From: Mixophyes australis
Taxonomy: Eukaryota > Chordata > Amphibia > Anura > Limnodynastidae
NCBI GenBank assembly: GCA_036250195.1
Contig: JAVHZZ010000005.1
Location: 72,000,005 to 72,064,004 of the forward strand
DNA: 64,000 bases
Direction: 5' to 3'
Part shown: piece after piece, positions 33,381 to 45,295 of the stretch
Layout: every line of letters starts with the position of its first letter
How positions within the stretch are numbered: position 1 is the stretch's first letter
The notes under the pieces: generated by a model
Seen by the model: the letters and a program-made list of their open reading frames with translations, nothing else
What the model was told of the DNA's origin: nothing
Databases searched by the model: none
Translations under genes and position numbers: made by a program

Positions 33381-34745
33381 GTTGCATTGCATTTTTCCTT
33401 TTGATCAAAAATATAATTGGACCACCTTGATCTAGCATCACTTGTCTACCAAGGATACTAAAGCACTAAGATATGAGCTGATTCACAACCTCACCATCCT
33501 CTGACATAATATGTCAATATGATGATAAAATAGTACAAACACCATACGAAAAGAAGGTATAGTTTAATCTGTTCAGCATGGTTTCAATGGGACTTGGCTG
33601 AGGGTATAAATATTTAATCTTGTCACACTAAAGTGCAGAGTGTTTTATGTTTTGTTTGCAAATTAGATAGCAATCCCCTTTTTAATTTTGCAGTGATTCC
33701 TATGGTATACTTTGTGGGGTGCAGAACTCATGCCTTATCATTAAACATATATTAAGGAGTAAAACTCTCCCCCCTACCCCCAGGCCTGGATTGGTGAAAG
33801 AGCCAGATAGTCTCAGTCTAAGCTGGCAAATTGCAAGATGAAAATATGTCCATTGTTTTATAATATAGTATTATTACAATTTCTCTAAAACAGATCCTGC
33901 CTTTCTTTACTTTTATATTAATAAATCTGAGTATTATTATGCAATAATTGTTTTTCTTCCTTCATCTGTCAGAACTGAATAATTGAATATGAATGGCTTC
34001 TATGTCCCTCTACTCTGAGATCTCCCATCTACAGAACCATATAGGTACATATGACAGGTTATTAGCCAGGTACCATTAGTTAGTTTAATAGGTATAGTCA
34101 AGGGAGGAGGAGCAGCACAAAGAGATTGGGAGAGGGTGGTGTATACAAAATGCAGTAATAGCAGGCTGAAATGATAGTTAGTGGAACCGGTAAGAACAGA
34201 ATTATCTTGGCAACTAAACATGTTGGAGGAATAAATGTGTTGAAATCAAATCAGTCTTGAAGCCAGTTTTTTTGTTTCAGATGCTCCATAATACAGTATG
34301 TCGCTATTAGGAGCTTTTTGTGCTACAGTAATATATGAAAATATTCTACAAAAAAAAATATCTAGGAGCACTTTGCTGCTGAGTCAGTGAATCTAAGCAC
34401 ATTTACTAACACCAGTTCGTAAACTTGTAAACTGCAAAGTATATGTAAGAAATGTTAAATACATGCTTTAAAAAAGAGAAATTCTGAATGTACCTAGGTA
34501 GAGGGTCCATATATTCAGTACTGGTAAAGAAAAATAATCTCCGTCCTTTCAAGTGGAGCTTTCGTGATGAATTGTATCCACATAACCCTTCAGTGTCTGA
34601 AAATATTCTTTAGAGGCATGACTTCAGAATTTTGAGATGCAGTTTTGTTTGATAAGGTTATGGGTGAAGTAGCAGCATGGCCTACAACATTGTTTCCAAA
34701 TCAAGAATGTTGGGAGAGCAAGGTTGGTGGGTAAGGAGAAACCCA
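33381..34745. other. Unannotated stretch
   Basis: No recognised feature apart from ordinary AT-rich sequence. Confidence 0.3.
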
Positions 34746-35065
34746 GGGCCTGATTCTGAGTTAGGAGCAAAGCAAAGAAAAGGAGCTAATTTGCACCTTG
34801 TCAAAACCATGTTGCATTGGAGGGGGAGATAAATTTAAAATGTAGGGACAGATTTATAGTTGGGGTAGGGCATCTCATAGATCAACTTTAAATTTCAGTG
34901 TAAAATAAAACTATCAAGTATTTATGTGCTACATGAAAAAACAGCCAGAATTTTCCTTGCATACAAAAAACAAATTAATTTGTATTCCTGGCATTGTAAC
35001 ATGGTTTGTCCAGGTGCAAATTTGCTCCTTTTTTTGCTTTGCTCCTAACTCAGCATTAGGATCCC
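34746..35065. mobile_element. MITE (GGGCCTGATTC group, 320 bp)
   Basis: The left end GGGCCTGATTCTGAGTTAGG and right arm CCTAACTCAGCATTAGGATCCC mirror each other, as do AGCAAAGCAAAGAAAAGGAG and CTCCTTTTTTTGCTTTGCT. The core has CAAAACCATGTTGCATT and its mirror, plus TGTGCTACATGAAAAAACAG, shared with 40888 and 43586. Confidence 0.8.
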
Positions 35066-37186
35066 AAACTGCAAGTTGAAAATGTCCTCTGCTAGACAAT
35101 AATTGAATAAACAGGCCAAATCAGTCACCAACTGCAAAATGTTAACATCCTTCATCTAAATTCCACATAATTGCATCACATTTTGTTAGGAGCAGGTGAT
35201 AAATTGTGATTCACACATATTTCTTTTTGGATAATTTCTTCACCTTTTTTCCAGTTTAGCTTTGGCCATTTGATTAATGCTTATGTTAGTAGCAGGTATT
35301 TCGCTGTAACATACTGCACAATCATTGGTAAAATACATCAATAATAGATATACATATATATATACTTAGAAATCCATATATACATGCATATAAAATACAG
35401 GTCAGAACTTGTGCTGGATAGAGTGGAATTAAAAAGAAGGAGAATTAATACAATACTTGGTGTTAAGAAAGTGTCACAACACACTGGGAAGAATGGACGT
35501 TTACCTGCTAGCAGTTGACTGGACAACAAGGCATGGTGTCTAACATGTCCTCAGTGTTCACCATGGACCCCCGCAAATAAGTTTGGTCTTCACTGCATGA
35601 AACATGCAGGTTGCTGTCCCTGAAGCCAGTCGCTAGCTAGTAGTGGACTAGCCAGGTCAGAACCAGAATGGACAATAGAAGTTCTGAGGAGTAATCAGAA
35701 ATGAAGTTTGTATAGCCAAGCTCAAACCAGAAGATGCAAACAGAACCGATACAGGAGACAAAAGAATAGACAGGAACAGACTAAGTCACAACCAGGAGAT
35801 CCTACAGAACTAGGGAGCACAGAGGGATTAGAAGCACCAGGAACCACACCAGATCACTAGAGGCGTCTAATACTTTGGCACTGGATCAGTGCCAGAGCCT
35901 GCCTTATATGGACAGATCAATGTATGTATCGGCAGTCTGTGACGTCAAACTGACCACCGATACAAGAAGCAAAGATGTCGGTAAGAGAAGGCGCCCGTCC
36001 TTGCAACATAGGAGGATAGAGGGGACAGCGCCTGACACGAAGCTGCAGTTATAAAGCCGGGTGGTACTAGCTGACCTAGTGTTGAAAGGCAACCCAAGAC
36101 CCTTCTATGAGCTTGCAAATTCTGGTGGATAAAGACTTTATTGCTACCAAGTACACAATATGACGTTAAACAAATGTAAAGTTGAGCAACAGTGTAGGCC
36201 CAAAATCCTTTTAGCACTCTCGCTAAAACATAAGTGGCCTCATATCAGATCTATATGAGATACTTAACTGATCCATGGTATTCACTAAAAGAAAAGCTAT
36301 GCTGGGATAGGAATTTGAACTAAAGTAAAACTCTAGACCAGGAACAATGGGAAAATGTAGGCATCCCAATCTTATTTGGAAAGGCACAGTTGTAGATTGA
36401 TTTTGATCAAGCAGGTAATGCCCACAGGTTTTACTAAAAAATAAATAACAATATACTACTTAATCATGAGAGTATATATATGTTGTTTAAAATTAGGTTC
36501 TACAATAAATTGTGATTAATTTTAAATATTTTTTTACTTAATTATTTTATTATTATAGGGCATTACTCTTTTATTTGTCTGCTTTACACAAGAGTTATAT
36601 GTTCAAGGACAGAAGGAATGGAAGAGATTATACCAATAATTTAATGAGTGTGACTCACAGCTGTTACAATGAACTGATAATTCTCAAAGCAAGAACAGTT
36701 CATGTAAATGTAGCTCACAATGCTGAGATTCATGTAGGTCAAGGGTTAAGTGCAGCAGGTAGTTTCATCACCATTTTTCTACATTTAATAGAAAGGCAAT
36801 TACAAGTAATCTTTACAGTCGTAATCTCAATAGTTAGGAAGAACTTCCAGTATGATCATAAGATGATAATCACTTACTTTATTTTTTAATTAACAAGCAA
36901 ATCCTACTGTGCATTCTAAATAGAAGAAAGAGTAAAGACATAAGCCATGTATAATATATTTAAGATATGACATTAAATGTATTCATCTTTGCAATTATTC
37001 ATTAAAAAATGCTACTGTTGATAGGTTTGTAACTATGCCCACCTTCTTCGTATGTTGTCATTGGAGAGGTCTTAGCTCCAGTTATAGAAACAGTGATTTA
37101 TGTTATATATAAAATAGTAGTAAACAATATATTTTATAAAAAAAGAAGACCATCTTATGAAATAGCCCTCAAACATAAATCACATT
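35066..37186. other. Unannotated stretch, possible LTR debris
   Basis: Contains a TA microsatellite at 35345-35362. The part at about 35580-36060 is less AT-rich, purine-rich (CAGAACCGATACAGGAGACA, AGGAACCACACCAGATCACT) and resembles the LTR-adjacent sequence of vertebrate Gypsy elements. No LTR pair, primer site or protein motif was found, so this is a weak impression. 36100-37186 shows nothing recognisable. Confidence 0.3.
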
Positions 37187-37465
37187 AAGGGGTATATTCA
37201 ATTGTTGGCGTTACACGGAAAAGTAAAGCGGCATGCGCACTATTACCCCAGTATTAGACCCCAGTATTAAATTAAATAGCCCCACCAATAAATTAAATTG
37301 CCCCACCACCACCCCACAAATAAAATAGCACCCATTAAATGTTAAATTCCAGCAGTAAATTAATAGCCTACCTCCCACTCATGTACTATTAAGATAACCT
37401 CCCTTCCCTTATATCAAACAATATATGAAGAACCCACCATTAACCTTATACATTTAGCCTCCTTC

Positions 37466-37590
37466 ATACATAACAGCCCCCACTCTACCCTCCTTCATAC
37501 ATAACAGCCCCCACTCTACCCTCCTTCATACATAACAGCCCCCTCTGTCCTCCTTCATACATAAAAGCCCCCTCTGTCCTCCTTCATACA
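37466..37590. repeat. Short 31/26-bp minisatellite
   Basis: TCCTTCATACATAACAGCCC followed by CCACTCTACCC recurs at 31-bp spacing, then in a shorter 26-bp form ending CCTCTG, for about five units. Confidence 0.85.
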
Positions 37591-37746
37591 AAACAACGCC
37601 CCCCGCCCTGCTTTCCTACACACTTACCTTGTTACTGCTGCTGCTGTGGAGACTCCTCTCTGTACACATGGGACGACACCTGTCATGTGATACGTCCTAT
37701 GTGACCTCTGTACGGAGACTGCAGCCACAGAGGTGAGAGGAGACAG

Positions 37747-38111
37747 CAGGGCCGGAGTAACCCGAGGTCTAACTGGGCTACAACCCAGGGGCCTCGGGCA
37801 TCCAGGGAGCCCTTGAAAGCGCTCAGCGGCATGATTGATTGGTGTGGGGGCGGGGGCGCCCCCGGCCCGATCAATACTGCTGAGCCTGTCACTACTCAGT
37901 AATCTCCTTACTAAGGAGATCTCGTGATGGTGAGACTATGAGGCTCACTCTCATGAGATCTCCTCAGCAAGGAGCTTACAGAGCCCGCGGAAGTACTACA
38001 GTGACAGGAGAACAGAAAGAATAAGCACTTGGGGGGCGGGGTGGTGGACGGCTCACGCTGGAATGGAGGCCCCCTTAGCCCAGGGGAATCCATTCCCTTA
38101 ATCCGGCCCTG
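37747..38111. mobile_element. hAT MITE, family B (365 bp), perfect TSD
   Basis: Begins CAGGGCCGGAGTAACC and ends TTAATCCGGCCCTG. GGAGACAG at 37739-37746 and 38112-38119 is a perfect 8-bp target duplication. It has the same internal hairpins as the copies at 25887 and 27320, though more diverged. Confidence 0.95.
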
Positions 38112-38119
38112 GGAGACAG

Positions 38120-39000
38120 ATCCGGCCACACTAACGAAGGTGGCTGGTCCAGGAGGAGGGACCAGCCACCCACTGCCCCTCCCCTCTGGCACCCGGTCCG
38201 GTGGCGGTCGGGGCACTACACAAAATATATATGTATATATATATATGTGTATATAAGTCCCTATGGGTTATCTGGTTAATCCGCCCCTGCCCCCAGAGGT
38301 ACCAGACCTGGCCTGAAAGCGGTGTGTCACTTACCCTTTCGCCTGGGCTTGGTAGTTAGCTAAAAGGGAACCTGTGGAGTGGCGACTTTGCCAACCCAGC
38401 ATTCCCAGTATAACTGAAAAAGATGGAAGGTTTAATTGAACAAAACAACCCAACAAAACCTCATTTACCACTATATGAAATAAAGTCCTGCATGGGGCTG
38501 TTTTTTACTAAATCAAGGAGATATATGCAACTCGGTGGAAACTTGTGACGTGTCAATTTACTTTTATGTGTAATTAACCAACTAATTTATTTTTATTTTG
38601 TTAACAATAATAATCATAATTTGTAGACAACATTAATTTAATTAAGAGGAAATCCATTATTCAAATCTGAGTAATACATACACACCTGACTTCAACAATT
38701 AGGCTGGCTAACAGCCTAATGAGATAAAAAAAAAACTTAGGTCTTACACAATGCAACTTATGCTGTTCCGTCCTCATTTGGCAAAGGCCAACAGAGGGCT
38801 ATTCTATCAAACAGAATATTACAGTATGTCTGTGATAATGAAATAGAAAGATGAGTAATTGTACCACTAAGTGACCTCTGAGTGTTAATGGCTAGACCAC
38901 AAAGACTCATTTCCTCTTTATCAGTCTCTTGTGTAAAAGTATCAGTTCTCTTTTGAAATAAATAGTAGTAGTGGAATAACAGTGACAGTATGTTTACACT
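38120..39000. other. Unannotated stretch
   Basis: AT microsatellite at about 38222-38256. GGTTAATCCGCCCCTG near 38274 looks like a lone repeat end. Otherwise nothing recognised. Confidence 0.3.
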
Positions 39001-39021
39001 ATTTCAAGTAGTTTTCTCTAA

Positions 39022-39513
39022 GTGAATCTGCCTTCTGTCTCTTCATTTAGCTGTAGACACTACACAGTTCTCTGGCACCCTATAGGTCAAGACCCATATA
39101 ATTGTGTGTGGGATAGTTCTATAGAAACCAACCAGACATCGAGGGAGCTAAACTTAGTTTTCTTCCCAATGTGGCCTCTAAGCGGGAGATTAACCAATTT
39201 TAAGCCTTCTATGCTATCCCTTTTCATTTTAATTGAGGTAATTCTAGAATGGGCCAAGCATGCAGAGGTTGAATCTATTATGTACTTCATAGACATCTTT
39301 CCCACAAAATCTCAACCAGACCTCAAATGGCTTTCAGGTTATGAACTGGGTGGTCTCTTGCTCTTGGGTGGGAATCTAGCAGACAAGTGGGACCTTCATT
39401 ATATTGAGTTCATTGCAAAATGCTTTAATGTTACTACTGTACATTTGCTGTTTCAAATACAGAACTACAGAGACTTTGCGGATAGCTGGCATATATTGAC
39501 ATACGATCCCTGA
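39022..39513 (+). pseudogene. Possible LINE (L1/Tx1-like) ORF2 C-terminal fragment
   Basis: This is the longest open frame (163 codons) in the window that is neither simple-repeat nor recognised transposase. Its last third, KWLSGYELGGLLLL to FQIQNYRDFADSW, has the spacing of the C-terminal end of vertebrate L1/Tx1 ORF2 proteins (a W-G-L pattern followed by a F-x-Q-x-x-x-F motif). There is no reverse transcriptase or endonuclease sequence nearby and no poly(A) tail was found. The assignment rests on a remembered pattern only; a chance frame remains possible. Confidence 0.35.
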
Positions 39514-40407
39514 AGATCTTTATCTAGGTAACATGTATGACAAAAGACAATTAGGTATGGGTAGAACCCCCACAAGAATGAAAGTTCATGCCATTAATCT
39601 GAGTACTAGCTTTGATTGGAGTTTTCATTACTATCTTTAAAAAACTGAAACCATAAATTATAGCAAACTATGCACAGTTTACACATAAGAAATAGATTTA
39701 AAATTGAAGTTCATTCTGACTTATTGTAGTTACACAATCAAATAAATTGTATGCATAGGCTATGTATCAATATGGTTCTGTATTGGTCGATATTGCATTG
39801 TTCCTGTATAAATTTAACTGGATGTATAGCTCCACCTTCAAATTAATGCCATAGGGCCACTAACTTCTGATAGGCTGCATTTTCCTGAATATTGATTCAG
39901 CCCATTAAGGCTGCTTCCACTGTGTGTGGGTTGATGGGTGCACCTTAATTTGATAAGTTAATTTCCACATTATATCATTATAAATGTCACATTTCGCCCG
40001 TGTAGGGTTTCAAGTTTCAAGAGATAAGCCTGATAGTGGGAATTCCAAAAGAATAAATGAATGGCTAATAGAATAAAACAGAAAGAATAAATCAATGGTG
40101 AATCACAGACATCATACTGAGCCATAACAATATAAGACATAATAAGACAGAGCAGGGTAGTGTCAAGGAAGGAAGGTCAGCTGTGGAATTATGACACTTT
40201 ACAGGGATGTAAAGTGTCAGGGACTGGGTAAGCATTACAGGGTTTTCAGCCAATTATCGGGCCAAACACACGATAAATGACCGTTCAGCCCAATATCGCA
40301 TTAGTGTGTACGCTCCAACTATAAATGATTATCATTCCAAAGCACATAATTTTTTCCTTAGATTTTGCTTTTAAACCAAACTAAAAATGTTGATTAACGA
40401 TGGAACA
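39514..40407. other. Unannotated stretch
   Basis: No recognised feature. A short CG-containing segment near 40240-40320 (CAATTATCGGGCC and AATATCGCATTAGTGTGTAC) may be part of another MITE. Confidence 0.3.
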
Positions 40408-40478
40408 GCGTTGGTGGTACAGTGGTGAGCATGGCTACCTTCCAAGCAGTTGACCCAATTCGATTCCCGTCCAACGCA
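40408..40478 (+). tRNA. tRNA-Gly (UCC) pseudogene
   Basis: Acceptor strands GCGTTGG and CCAACGC pair perfectly, followed by A. GGTACAGTGGTGAGC is the D-arm with A box, and CTTCCAA is the anticodon loop with anticodon TCC. It is 71 bases, one shorter than usual. The T-arm is broken: CCCAA faces CCCGT around TTCGATT, so the B box has lost its leading GG, and the anticodon stem has an A-C mismatch. TTTTT at 40485-40489 would serve as a Pol III terminator. The damage makes a working tRNA unlikely. Confidence 0.8.
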
Positions 40479-40490
40479 GCAATGTTTTTA

Positions 40491-40820
40491 GGGCAGCACG
40501 GTGGCTTAGTGGTTAGCACTTCTGTCTCACAGCACTGGGGTCATGAGTTCAATTCCCGGCCTTATCTGTGTGGAGTTTGTATGTTCTCCCTGTGTTTGCA
40601 TGGGTTTCCTCCGGGTGCTCCGGTTTCCTTCCACACTACAAAAACATACTGGTAGGTTAATTGACTGCTATTAAAATTGCCCTTAATCTCTCTCGGTCTG
40701 TGTGTGTATGTTAGGGGATTTAGATTGTAAGCTCCAATGGGGCAGGGACTGATTTGAGTGAGTACAGCTCTACGGAATTAGTGGCATTATATAAATAAAT
40801 AGATGATGATGATGATTGAA
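40491..40820 (+). mobile_element. Full-length tRNA-headed SINE
   Basis: Starts GGGCAGCACGGTGGCTTAGT with an A-box-like TGGCTTAGTGG and a B-box-like GAGTTCAATTCCC, then GTGTGGAGTTTGTATGTTCT, TTTCCTCCGGGTGCTCCGGT, GTAGGTTAATTGACTGCTAT and GGGGCAGGGACTGAT, ending ATATAAATAAATAGATGATG. CAATGTTTTTA (40480-40490) and CAATGTTGTTA (40821-40831) form an 11-bp target duplication with one mismatch, confirming both ends. It is the reference copy for the other six. The (GAT)n tail implies reverse transcription by a LINE of the CR1/L2 kind. Confidence 0.93.
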
Positions 40821-40887
40821 CAATGTTGTTACAATTCTGCAGAGCATATGCACTCATGGCCAGCAGTGTCCATAGAGCTCTATGAAG

Positions 40888-41173
40888 TGTCCTGGACAAA
40901 ACCATGTTACAATGCAAGGGGTGCAAATAAGTATTCTGTTTTGCACATAAGTTAAATACTGACAGTTTTTTCATGTAGCACACAAATACTTGATAGATTA
41001 TTTGTACACTGAAATTTAAAGTTGATATTTGTGTGCTACATGTAAAAACAGTCAGTATTTAACTTATGTGCAAAACAGAATACTAATTTGCACCCCTTGC
41101 ATTGTAACATGGTTTTGTCCATGAGACTGAAAAAAGAAATTTCTCAATTAAGAGCCTTAATGAATCAGGCCCC
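40888..41173. mobile_element. MITE (GGGCCTGATTC group), left end missing
   Basis: A long inverted core (GGACAAAACCATGTTACAAT with its mirror ATTGTAACATGGTTTTGTCC, and TGTGCTACATGTAAAAACAG with its mirror) ends at the right with CCTTAATGAATCAGGCCCC. The matching left arm is absent, so the copy is truncated. Confidence 0.8.
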
Positions 41174-41174
41174 A

Positions 41175-42734
41175 GGTTATTAACTGAGCCTATGGCAACC
41201 TTGCATGTCCTTTTTCTTGCCCTGCTTCTTCTCATGGCTGCTGGCATTATCTCACCCAACCCATTCAGGCATCAGTGAAATTAATAAGGAATGACTAAGC
41301 TCCTTGGATTATAAATAAAACCCAATGAGTAAGTTATTGGTATATGTAGGAGTTGTAAACCAACACAAAGCATAAGTGTAAAGGATTTGTGGCATTTATA
41401 ATTGCAAGAAGAGAGCAGACTGGATAATCGCATGGAGTTCATGAGTTCATGTCTATGAAAATGTCAATCAACTTGCAAGTACAAACATATAACATTAAAC
41501 TGACTGTTTTATCATGCACAATTATGATATGAAAAAGAACTGTAACATGCAGAGACATTTCAAACCTTCTTTTAATCCCCTGTACAGCATATATTCAGTA
41601 CTAGAATATATGTTTTATTCAGTTGCCTTAGGAATTACTGTACAAGTGTCTAAGTTACAGTAGAATGATAGCTTTTCTAAGTCTTTGCTTGTCTTTTGTG
41701 TATGACCGGGCATGAGGCAACAAGTTCATAAATCCATAGCTAAGAAAATTGCAGAACACTATACGGATGTTTCTTATGACATATGTAAGTTTATGTTATA
41801 TTTGTCTAGAAGAATATTTGTAAGCTGTTAGTAAACCTTTATTCATGCTTAGTAATATTACAAGTTTTTTTAAGGTGAATTGGTCTAGGTCCACACTTAT
41901 TTTTTTTTGTTTCACTCTTCTCCAGCTAATGGACATGTTCCAGAATTTAAGTGGGTAGAGATAGGGCAATCTGTAGTCAAACAGATCACCAGGATATATT
42001 ACAGCAGCACAGAGCTTTTCAGGCAAGTAGTGTGCTGTCCTTGTGAAAGGCAGTCACTTGCCCAATAGGAATGGCCAAATGTTTCAGCTCTGAAGTTAGA
42101 GCCAGCTCCGAGACCTGGATCCAGAGTTGAGCCAATTGGTTTCTTTTTATCTATAGTTCAGGTCACACGTTTGCATACTGGACCTGAAGCAGAGCTGAAA
42201 CCAGAATGAAGTCAGGCTCCTGAACTTGGAACTGGATTTCAGCTTTTGTAGTTGCTCCTCTTTCTGCTTGTTTCAAATTTTAAAAAGAAATGTAAATATT
42301 GGACAAAATTAGTATTGGTTAGACAATTCCATCAAATATGCCACAATTAGTTAAAACAGATACTAAAAAAAGAGAATTAGTAGCTACAGAGCAGAAGCTT
42401 GTGAAAAGCAGCTGTAGCTGAATTAGAATTAGAGTTATTCTGAAGAAGCTCCAGAGTCAGGGTTCCTGGAGCTTAAGCAGAGTTTATCTTGACTCTGAAG
42501 TCAAGGCTAGACAAGTTGAAACCTTGATCACAAGCTTACTACTGTCCATTTGGTAATGTATTAGTGAGGAGAGGGCTGCATGTGACAAGCACATGATCTA
42601 AGAAGTTGTATGGAGGCAAGCAGGAAGTTGCAGCCTGAAAGTTAGATACTGGAAAGGGCAGGCCACCGAACAGCACAGAGCAGTAACAAGATGTTCCTCT
42701 CATGCTCCGTTGGAACATTGGGTGTCAAATATCC
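41175..42734. other. Unannotated stretch
   Basis: No recognised features; AT-rich. A segment at 42080-42260 is rich in GAGCC/GGACC-type motifs but has no repeat ends. Confidence 0.3.
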
Positions 42735-42742
42735 CTCTATAT

Positions 42743-43342
42743 CAGGGGTGGGCAATTAATTTCTTTCGGGGGCCACATGGAAAATCAGATCTGTGTTCGA
42801 GGGCCGAACCAAATTTATAAAAGGCCATTATAAAGGGCCCATCATAAAATGCAGCAAATTATATATAAGAATCATTTACCTGTTCAGTGGGAGAAATCTA
42901 GTCTGTCTTGGGCTTGAACAAGTGCACTGAAATCTGGCGGAATATCTGAGGTGGCTATGCGAAGGACAGCTCAGAGGTGGTCATCAGTGATACAGGATCT
43001 GTGTCTGGATTTGTTGAACTTCATCACTGAGAATGTCTGTTCACATATGTAGGTAGATCCAAAGAGGACTAGAATTTTCAGAGCATGTCTCATGTGTGGA
43101 AAGTTCTCCTCTTTGAGTGATGAGTAAAACTCAAGCAATGGGACAGACCTAAAGTGCGCTGCCAGAAGTGTGTCAGACTGCAAGTCAATGAGTTCCATCT
43201 GAACATCACTGGGTGCATTATCCCTTCCAGAACCTGTGGCTGGCAGCAAAATTAATTAAATCTCCTGGGCAGACCCGGCGGTCCGGATTTGGAAGGCTGG
43301 CGGGCCGTATGTGGCCCGTGGGCCGGAGTTTGCCCAGGTCTG
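42743..43342 (-). mobile_element. Internally deleted hAT (600 bp), perfect TSD
   Basis: CAGGGGTGGGCAATTAATT is the plus-strand left end and GGAGTTTGCCCAGGTCTG the right. CTCTATAT at 42735-42742 and 43343-43350 is a perfect 8-bp target duplication. TGTGGCCCGTGGGCCGG near the right end is typical of this vertebrate hAT family. It keeps only the C-terminal part of the transposase (minus strand), so it moved as a deletion derivative. Confidence 0.93.
42880..43249 (-). pseudogene. hAT transposase C-terminus (GTF2IRD2/Charlie-like)
   Basis: On the minus strand the frame reads VQMELIDLQSD, then FGSTYICEQTFSVMKFNKS and ITDDHL, then a TGA where relatives continue, then AVLRIATSDIPPDFSALVQA. This matches the C-terminal dimerisation end of Charlie-type hAT transposases, the same lineage that gave rise to GTF2IRD2 and similar host genes. 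The N-terminal zinc finger and catalytic Asp residues are absent. The TGA probably arose by C-to-T change at a CGA codon. Confidence 0.88.
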
Positions 43343-43585
43343 CTCTATATGAAAGTATTTTCATACCCTCAAGTTGTTTGGTTATATCATTGGCTTGAGC
43401 TGCAGTAGTAGCAGCAGATGTACAGTAATGCTTAAAGCTCGTATGTTGTCTGATGTTAAAATCTTGCACTGATACTGAACATATTGTTTATGCCTGCTTA
43501 GAAGTATGATATTAAAATATGGGAAACGATAAATATGTTAATTTCATTTATGTATGTTTTATTTTAATTTTGTATTGTAGATAAT

Positions 43586-43770
43586 GGGCCTGATTCATTA
43601 GGAAAAGAAAGGCAAAAAATTAGTAACTTTTCCCCTGGACAAAACCATGTTGCAGTGCAAATACGTTTATTATTTTGCACATAAGATAAATACTGGCTGT
43701 TTTGTCATGTAGCACACAAATACTTGGTAGCTTTATTTGTACAGTGAAATTTAAAGTTAATCTAGATATT
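43586..43770. mobile_element. MITE (GGGCCTGATTC group), right part missing
   Basis: Begins GGGCCTGATTCATTAGGAAA and contains GGACAAAACCATGTTGCAGT, TTTGCACATAAGATAAATAC and TGTAGCACACAAATACTTGG, all seen in the copy at 40888. The mirror half is lost. Confidence 0.75.
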
Positions 43771-43771
43771 C

Positions 43772-45295
43772 TGAATTTGTCCCAGAAACAAATATTTATA
43801 GACAATATCATAAAACCTGACATGCCTGCTGCTTGGAACTACACTTTTATGGAATGTAATAATGATAATAAACTACAAGCAGTCCAGTGTCTTCAGATAC
43901 TCTCTCTGCCCCTTGTGGTTGAAACAAGTAAATGCACAATGATTGTTAATGCAAGAATTAAAAGTTGCCCATGGCTAGAGTGGTAAAATCCTCACTTCAT
44001 ATCAGAGCACACCAATATCACCACCTGAATGAAACTGCCCATACAAACATCAATTTGGTTGGTACGTTTGGTTATTTTAATTCAAACTAGCCCAAATTTG
44101 CTGTGTATGTGAAAAAGCCTGATATAAACACCACTCCAAGTCTACATCTCACCAGGATTGATCATCATTTGTTTGGGACTGCTGAAAAATTGGTACAGTA
44201 ATTGATTAGCTGCACTAATTGAGTTCCATATGCTCATTCTCAAGCCAAACAACCAAATTTAACAGCAGACTGTGGCTAAATTCGATATACATGTGATAGA
44301 GCTAGGAAACTGGGCCAAGAGACTGGATATGTTCGTGAATGGGCACTATAACAATGTCAATTTAAAGAGCCATCCCTGGTGTGTTAACTAGTATAAATGA
44401 CTATAATGCTAGGCTTTAGCATATGCTGCATGTACCACAGAGTCATTACAGGAATTTGGAATTGCGGTTCAGGAAATATCAATGTTGTAGATGGTGATTA
44501 CGCACAAGGAAGGGTATAGACAGGTGTAAGAGTGAAAGAGCGGCCCCTGGCAAAACCCAATCCAGGGCCCAATGTAGTTTTGAGCCATGAATGTGATTGT
44601 GCATACTTCATGTCTAGCTTAAAGTTAACACACAACTCCAAAGTACTGAAAAGTACAGAAGAAAATTATTTTGTGAAGACTGCTACATGTTACAAACTGC
44701 TCTTTGTTTTATAGGAGAAAAACTATTCTTTTATCATCAGATTTCTTTAATTTATCTTGAAAGGGTGTAAGGAGTGCACATCCACCTCATTACTTATTAA
44801 AGGCATACATGTTACCACATCATTTATAATAACCATGTTAAATGTACAAAGTTCTTTGATCTACTGCGTGCCTGTTTGAAAGATATTTTCCATTGTATTT
44901 TGGAAAAAAGCTGCTCAATTTCTTTACATACCAGTGGGAAGCAAGCCAAACCAAAAGTGGGATTTGTCTCTATATAACTTTAGGCAATGCATATTTGTGC
45001 AAGTAAAGCATTTTAATTCTCAAGCATAGAAACCATGGGCTACAGTATATAAATAATTCTATGCACACATGTACTGAAACACATTGATGTAAGGGAGTAT
45101 TTGCTGCCTTTGAAAAGCTCATGCATTCCCTGGAAATCAAAGTGCTCTTCTACTTAATATGCTTCATTTTCAGCTTACGTTATAGACTTTCAAGACCTTA
45201 TAAAGTTTCTATACGCTTTCATTTGTGGGCCCAAGGGAGGTATAAGACTAGTTCAGTGCTAACTCAATTTGGATCTTGTGGCTCAATGGAGATTT
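43772..45295. other. Unannotated stretch
   Basis: No repeat ends or coding motifs recognised. Confidence 0.3.

Noticed and set aside
35580..36060. LTR retrotransposon
   Set aside because: Base composition and phrases resemble Gypsy-adjacent sequence but no LTR pair, primer site or protein motif could be shown.
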